NCBI GenBank assembly: GCA_002705185.1
Contig: PAJA01000042.1
Span: 5,111 to 38,048 of the forward strand
DNA from: Nitrospina sp.
GTDB taxonomy: Bacteria; Nitrospinota; Nitrospinia; Nitrospinales; VA-1
Direction: 5' to 3'
Length of the DNA stretch: 32,938 nucleotides
The notes under the pieces: generated by a model
What the model was told of the DNA's origin: nothing
The model's input: only the letters and a program-made list of their open reading frames with translations
Database searches by the model: none
In this document: in pieces, positions 28,709-32,938 of the stretch
Numbering within the stretch: the stretch's first letter is position 1
Layout: each line of letters begins with the position of its first letter
Position numbers and translations under genes: made by a program

Positions 28709-29773
28709 ATGTTTGATAAGCTGAAATCTGTTGAGAAACGTTTTAACGATCTCAATAATTTTCTCAGTGATCCTAAGGTTATTGCCCAACAGTCCGATTT
28801 CCAGAAGTATGCAAGGGAGCAGGCTGAGCTAAGCCCGATTGTTCTTCGATTTAAGGAATGGCAGAAAATTAGTCGGCAACTGATAGAGACTAAAAACATC
28901 TTAGAGGAAGAGCAAGATCAAGAGTTAGTGCAAATGGCTCAGGAAGACCTAGCCGAATTAGAAATGCAAAAAGAAAAAGCGGTTGAAGATCTAAAAATTC
29001 ATTTGCTTCCTAAAGACCCTCGCGATGGACGTAATGTTATTCTGGAAATCCGTGCTGGAACAGGAGGCGAGGAGGCGGGCCTTTTTTCAAATGATCTGTT
29101 CCGAATGTATTCGAGGTATGCTGAGGAAAAAAAATGGCAGGTGGAAATTTTAAGCTCAAGTATGTCTGCTAAAGGTGGATTCAAAGAAGTGATTTTTAGC
29201 ATTTTGGGAAAAGGGGCGTATAGCAAATTGAAATATGAGGGAGGAACCCATCGAGTACAACGAGTTCCAGATACAGAAAGTCAGGGGAGAATTCACACCT
29301 CTGCGGTGACGGTTGCTGTTTTGCCGGAAGTTGAGGATGTTGATATAAAGATTAATCCAGCGGATATAAAAATAGATGTCTACCGCTCATCTGGTCCAGG
29401 TGGCCAAAGTGTAAATACCACCGATTCAGCAGTCCGATTGACTTATATCCCGACAGGAATGATAGTAACTTGTCAAGATGAAAAATCTCAACATAAAAAC
29501 CGAGAAAAAGCTATGAAGGTTTTAAGGGCTCGGTTATATGATGAGGAACAAAAAAGGCAGCAAGAATCTTTGGCCAGCGAACGAAAGCAACAAGTCGGGT
29601 CCGGTGATCGAAGTGGACGTATTCGAACCTATAACTATCCTCAAGAGCGAGTGACTGATCACAGGATTGGCCTAACCCTACATAAGTTGTCATTGATTAT
29701 GGAAGGAGACCTTGTTGATATTATTGATGCGCTAACACTACATTTCCAGACACTCGCTTTGAAAGGAGAATAG
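28709..29773 (+). CDS. prfA: Peptide chain release factor 1
   Basis: RF1 recognises UAA and UAG stop codons and triggers peptide release. 354 residues. The GGQ motif is at residues 231-233 within [18 protein letters not shown]. The codon-recognition tripeptide is PDT (187-189) in [15 protein letters not shown], the Pro-x-Thr pattern of RF1 and not the SPF of RF2. No internal frameshift site exists, again as expected for RF1. The ATG at 28709 has no evident Shine-Dalgarno sequence. prmC, which methylates its GGQ glutamine, starts one base after the stop. Confidence 0.97.
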   Translation: MFDKLKSVEKRFNDLNNFLSDPKVIAQQSDFQKYAREQAELSPIVLRFKEWQKISRQLIETKNILEEEQDQELVQMAQEDLAELEMQKEKAVEDLKIHLLPKDPRDGRNVILEIRAGTGGEEAGLFSNDLFRMYSRYAEEKKWQVEILSSSMSAKGGFKEVIFSILGKGAYSKLKYEGGTHRVQRVPDTESQGRIHTSAVTVAVLPEVEDVDIKINPADIKIDVYRSSGPGGQSVNTTDSAVRLTYIPTGMIVTCQDEKSQHKNREKAMKVLRARLYDEEQKRQQESLASERKQQVGSGDRSGRIRTYNYPQERVTDHRIGLTLHKLSLIMEGDLVDIIDALTLHFQTLALKGE

Positions 29774-29774
29774 A

Positions 29775-30668
29775 GTGGAGGTTGTTGATAAGAAAAAACT
29801 GGACTGCTATCAGACTCTCATCTCATTTCTCAATTTTGCACATCAAAAACTTCTACAAGCAGAGGTTGCCTCGCCACGCTTGGATGCGGAAATCTTAATG
29901 GCAGATAATCTGGCTATATCAAGAACCGAATTGATGACGTATCCGGAGCGATTATTGACTCATGTTGAGGCAGATAATTTCCTTGCTAAAATCGAGAGAC
30001 GAGCTTTGCGTGAACCGGTTTCGCACATTACCGGGGTTAAAGAATTCTGGTCGCTCGAATTTTCAGTGAATAAAAAAGTTCTTATACCTCGACCTGAAAC
30101 TGAAATATTAGTAGACCAATGTTTGAAGGCATTGGGAAGAAACTCTTCTCCAGCTCGAATTCTTGACTTAGGAAGTGGCTCCGGAATACTTGCTATTGTT
30201 TTAGCAAAGGAATTTCCTCATAGCAAAATCACAGCGATTGAAAAATCGACTTTGGAGGTTGCGCGCAAAAATGCCTTGCGACATTTTGTAGACGATCAAG
30301 TTTGTTTTATATCAGCCGATCTGATGAAGATTGACTGGCAAGGACCCTATCATCTTATTGTTTCGAATCCTCCTTATATTAAATCAGAAGAATTAATAAA
30401 GTGCATGCCTGAGGTACAACAATACGAACCAACCGAGGCCTTGGATGGAGGGCCAGATGGTTTAGACTATTATAGGTTCATCGTGCCCATGGCACTAGAA
30501 AAACTCGAAGATGGTGGTTTGCTAGGATTAGAAATTAGCCATACTCAGGCAGATCCCGTGGTTGCTTTAATGGAAAGTAGCTATGGCTATCAGAATATTC
30601 AGGTGTTTCAAGACTATTCCGGTTTTGATAGGGTTGTGCTGGCTTGTAAGAGGAATAAGAATGGATAA
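29775..30668 (+). CDS. prmC: Release factor glutamine methyltransferase PrmC
   Basis: Transfers a methyl group from S-adenosylmethionine to the GGQ glutamine of RF1 and RF2, raising release efficiency. 297 residues. The start is GTG at 29775 with AAGGAG six bases before (29763-29768). The N-terminal helical domain binds the release factor. The methyltransferase fold has the SAM loop DLGSGSG (131-137) and the catalytic NPPY (198-201). Its position next to prfA is common, and its last eight bases overlap murA. Confidence 0.96.
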   Translation: MEVVDKKKLDCYQTLISFLNFAHQKLLQAEVASPRLDAEILMADNLAISRTELMTYPERLLTHVEADNFLAKIERRALREPVSHITGVKEFWSLEFSVNKKVLIPRPETEILVDQCLKALGRNSSPARILDLGSGSGILAIVLAKEFPHSKITAIEKSTLEVARKNALRHFVDDQVCFISADLMKIDWQGPYHLIVSNPPYIKSEELIKCMPEVQQYEPTEALDGGPDGLDYYRFIVPMALEKLEDGGLLGLEISHTQADPVVALMESSYGYQNIQVFQDYSGFDRVVLACKRNKNG

Positions 30669-31914
30669 GATTGTAATTGAAGGGGGGAGGCCTTTAGAGG
30701 GTGTTGTAAAGATCAGTGGAGCTAAAAATGCAGTTCTCCCTATTCTAGCTGCAACACTTTTGACTCGTGGACGAAATATTTTAGAAGGAGTTCCAAAGGT
30801 TCGTGATGTGGTAACTATGATTCAACTTCTTAAGTCTCTTGGAGCGGAAGTTGAAAGTAGTAGTAGTGAAAAAATTATATTGGATACGTCTTGCGCTGAA
30901 AACCCAGAAGCACCTTATGACCTGGTTTCTACGATGCGTGCTTCTTGTTTGGTTCTGGGGCCCTTGCTGGCTAAGTTAGGTCGAGCCCGAGTTTCTCTAC
31001 CAGGAGGGTGCGCTATAGGAGCACGACCCATTGACCTTCATATAAAAGGATTAGAATCAATGGGAGCTAAGGTATGGCTGGAGCAGGGGTATGTGCATGG
31101 AGTCGTAGATGGTCTTAAAGGAACCCAATTCTATTTTGACACGGTCTCTGTAACCGGTACTGCCAACCTGATGATGGCGGCATCTCTTGCGGCCGGAAAA
31201 ACTATTCTAGAAAATGCTGCAAAAGAACCTGAGGTTGTATTTTTAGCAGATATTTTGAATCAGTCTGGAGCCAAAATTGAAGGTCAAGGCACTGATATGA
31301 TTACTATTGAAGGGGTCTCATCTCTAAAGCCAATTGAGTGCCGTATTTTTCCAGACCGCATTGAAGCAGGGACTTATATGATAGCAGCTGCTATCACCCA
31401 AGGAGACGTGTTGATAGAGAATTGTATTCCGCACCATGTCGAGCCTATTACTCTTAAGCTTCAGGAAGCCCAGGTCGATGTAGAAGTTGAAAAATCGTCA
31501 ATCCGAGTTCGAGGAGGACGTTTCTTAAGTGCTGTAAATGCTAAAACTCACCCTTATCCAGGGTTTCCTACTGATATACAGGCTCAGTTCATGGCGTTAA
31601 TGACTTTGTCGCGGGGACAGAGTATTATCATGGAGAAGATATTTGAGAATCGGTTTATGCATGTCGCGGAATTAAAAAGAATGGGAGCAGACATATCGCT
31701 GGATGGGCATACGGCGATTATCAAAGGGGTGCAATCGCTTTCAGGAGCTCGTTTAATGGCTACGGATCTTCGAGCCAGCGCTTCACTAGTCTTGGCAGCT
31801 CTGGCGGCAAAGGGTCAGTCGATTATTTCTCGTGTTTATCATATTGACCGAGGATATGTAAGTATGGAAAAAAAACTTTCCGCATTGGGTGCCCGAATAA
31901 AAAGAGTTAAGTGA
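30661..31914 (+). CDS. murA: UDP-N-acetylglucosamine 1-carboxyvinyltransferase
   Basis: First committed step of peptidoglycan synthesis: transfers enolpyruvate from phosphoenolpyruvate to UDP-GlcNAc in the cytoplasm. 417 residues from the ATG at 30661 (MDKIVIEGGRPLEGVVKISG), with AAGAGGA seven bases upstream; in-frame starts further upstream lie inside prmC and are rejected. The catalytic cysteine that fosfomycin alkylates is C117 in LPGGCAIGARPIDLH, so the enzyme should be fosfomycin-sensitive. KNAVLP near the N-terminus and HPYPGFPTDIQAQ are also conserved. It overlaps prmC by eight bases, so it is probably co-transcribed with it. Confidence 0.97.
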   Translation: MDKIVIEGGRPLEGVVKISGAKNAVLPILAATLLTRGRNILEGVPKVRDVVTMIQLLKSLGAEVESSSSEKIILDTSCAENPEAPYDLVSTMRASCLVLGPLLAKLGRARVSLPGGCAIGARPIDLHIKGLESMGAKVWLEQGYVHGVVDGLKGTQFYFDTVSVTGTANLMMAASLAAGKTILENAAKEPEVVFLADILNQSGAKIEGQGTDMITIEGVSSLKPIECRIFPDRIEAGTYMIAAAITQGDVLIENCIPHHVEPITLKLQEAQVDVEVEKSSIRVRGGRFLSAVNAKTHPYPGFPTDIQAQFMALMTLSRGQSIIMEKIFENRFMHVAELKRMGADISLDGHTAIIKGVQSLSGARLMATDLRASASLVLAALAAKGQSIISRVYHIDRGYVSMEKKLSALGARIKRVK

Positions 31915-31944
31915 ACTAGGCGTAGCCGGTTAGTAATTGGCTCG

Positions 31945-31971
31945 TTGAGCCGAGAAAGTAAAAACTAAAAT
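31945..31971 (+). promoter_or_regulatory. Weak promoter candidate before the heptosyltransferase gene
   Basis: In the 97-base spacer after murA, TAAAAT (31966-31971) is a fair -10 box; the best -35, TTGAGC (31945-31950), is only 15 bases away, which is short. A hairpin GGCTC/GAGCC with a three-base loop (31939-31951) overlaps it and lacks a U tract, so it is not a standard terminator. Read-through from murA is equally possible. Confidence 0.2.
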
Positions 31972-32011
31972 ATGAGCCATTATAACATGCCAACCTTTAA
32001 CGGCTAGGGCT

Positions 32012-32938
32012 ATGGATATAACTCGCCCCATTCACAGTCAGGAAGTAAAAAGTTTTTTATTATGGATGCCTAACTGGATTGGCGATGTCGTTCTAACATT
32101 GCCGGTAGTTCAGTCTTTGCGCCGCACTTATCCGAAGGCCAGGATTTTTGTTGTTGCAAAATCTCCATCAGACGAATTGCTTCTAGGACATCCTGCGATA
32201 GATACAGTTTTAACATTACCTTCGGCGCCAGAAAACGGATTTTGGCAAAGAGTGGGCTTTGCTTGCAAACTTAAAAAATATAATTTTGATGTTGGGGCAG
32301 TATTTCCCAACTCTTTTGGATCAGCCTTTCTTCTAAGCCTTACAGGAGCTAAATGTCGTTTGGGCTATAACACCGATGCAAGAGATGTTCTTCTCACTCA
32401 TCCTGTCAAGACAACCTCCCTTTTAAAAAAAAAACAATACCGTATTGAATATTATTTTAAAATCCTTTCATCCTTAAAATTAGATACTCCCGATCATAAC
32501 TTTGCCTCACTGATTCCTCAGGAAGGCGATGATACAATACGACAAGTTCTTCTGAATATGGGGTTAGATGAGGATCAAGAATTTATTACTCTGCACCCGG
32601 GAACTTCAAAATTAGAGCGGAGCTGGCATGCAGAGAGATTTGGTATTTTGTGTCAGAAACTTATTAAAGAAGATGGTAAGTTGGTTGTTCTTTTAGGCAC
32701 AAAAAAAGAACTAGAACTGCTGAATCGCATCAGAAAATTTGGTCAACCAGAAACGATAAAAATAATTCCTCCTATTAATTTAAGGGTTTTGACAGAGTTG
32801 ATAAAAAAAAGCCAGGTATTTATTGGAAATGATAGTGGAATGATGCACCTTGCTTCAATGGTTGGGGTCCCGGTCTTGGGAATTTATGGACCGGGAAGCC
32901 CCGAAACGACCGGTCCTTATATGGACCCAGACAAACAG
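32012..32938 (+). CDS. Lipopolysaccharide heptosyltransferase family (GT9), 3' end missing
   Basis: The frame opens at ATG 32012 and is unbroken for 309 codons to the window edge, so the C-terminus is missing (family length about 340-360). The N-terminus has LLWMPNWIGDVVLTLPVVQS, the donor-site start typical of WaaF-like ADP-heptose:LPS heptosyltransferases, preceded by a 15-residue lead. Further on are TLHPGTSKLERSWHAERF and FIGNDSGMMHLASMVGVPVL followed by GIYGPGSPETTGP, the C-terminal nucleotide-sugar-binding half of glycosyltransferase family 9. It adds a heptose to the inner core of lipopolysaccharide or a related glycan, so the cell likely has an outer membrane. WaaF is the closest guess, but WaaC/WaaQ or another family member is possible. 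A TAGGG stands just before the ATG. Confidence 0.88.
   Translation, partial: MDITRPIHSQEVKSFLLWMPNWIGDVVLTLPVVQSLRRTYPKARIFVVAKSPSDELLLGHPAIDTVLTLPSAPENGFWQRVGFACKLKKYNFDVGAVFPNSFGSAFLLSLTGAKCRLGYNTDARDVLLTHPVKTTSLLKKKQYRIEYYFKILSSLKLDTPDHNFASLIPQEGDDTIRQVLLNMGLDEDQEFITLHPGTSKLERSWHAERFGILCQKLIKEDGKLVVLLGTKKELELLNRIRKFGQPETIKIIPPINLRVLTELIKKSQVFIGNDSGMMHLASMVGVPVLGIYGPGSPETTGPYMDPDKQ

Noticed and set aside
29267-29275. PDT in RF1 as an altered stop-codon recognition motif
   Set aside because: The family pattern is Pro-x-Thr with a variable middle residue, so PDT is within normal variation and does not suggest stop-codon reassignment.
31939-31951. GGCTC-GTT-GAGCC hairpin after murA as an intrinsic terminator
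   Set aside because: It is followed by purine-rich sequence on + and lacks a U tract in both directions.

Overview
This window is a bacterial housekeeping region. From left to right it carries the end of the rpoBC operon, the str genes (rpsL, rpsG, fusA, tuf), the S10, spc and alpha ribosomal-protein clusters, one small antisense gene, a second forward block (rho, rpmE, prfA, prmC, murA), and the start of a lipopolysaccharide heptosyltransferase that runs off the right edge. Apart from the antisense gene everything is on the + strand. I saw no tRNA or rRNA gene, insertion sequence, prophage, CRISPR array or replication origin.

Organism. The DNA is moderately AT-rich by eye. MurA, a family-9 (WaaF-like) glycosyltransferase and an RpoC with a large trigger-loop insertion (the SI3 position) point to a Gram-negative bacterium. 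The protein sequences look like the former Deltaproteobacteria or Nitrospinota more than Gammaproteobacteria; this is a weak lineage guess from reading, not a phylogeny. Rifampicin-, streptomycin- and fosfomycin-target residues look wild type.

Layout. Positions 2-7181: rpoB (5' end missing) and rpoC. A very good sigma-70-type promoter lies at 7210-7237. Positions 7361-26012: an almost gapless run of 32 genes from rpsL to rplQ, with 1-8-base overlaps or short spacers at most junctions. Two genes often found in this run are absent: rpmD (L30) between rpsE and rplO, and map between adk and infA. tuf and rpsJ overlap by one base, so there is no space for an E. coli-type S10 leader, and the rpsL-rpsG spacer (15 bases) is too short for the E. 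coli S7 control site. Positions 26110-26526: a small cysteine-cluster (YkgJ-like) protein on the - strand, convergent with rplQ. Positions 26527-27129: an AT-rich gap holding a good promoter for rho and a long C-rich leader. Positions 27130-31914: rho, rpmE, prfA, prmC, murA. Positions 32012-32938: the partial heptosyltransferase.

How the genes work together. Nearly all products belong to transcription (RpoA, RpoB, RpoC, Rho), the ribosome (S3-S5, S7, S8, S10-S14, S17, S19, L2-L6, L14-L18, L22-L24, L29, L31, L36), translation factors (EF-G, EF-Tu, IF-1, RF1 with its methylase PrmC), protein export (SecY) and nucleotide balance (Adk). murA and the heptosyltransferase begin an envelope-synthesis section. 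Zinc-binding forms of S4, S14, L31, L36 and Adk are all intact.

I did not find an obviously new biological system. The points most worth a second look are the Lys/Ala/Pro-rich C-terminal extension of L17, the 106-base rpsH-rplF leader with two mutually exclusive stems, the 11-codon ORF and GNRA hairpin in front of rpoC, the long rho leader, the missing rpmD and map, and the many non-ATG starts.
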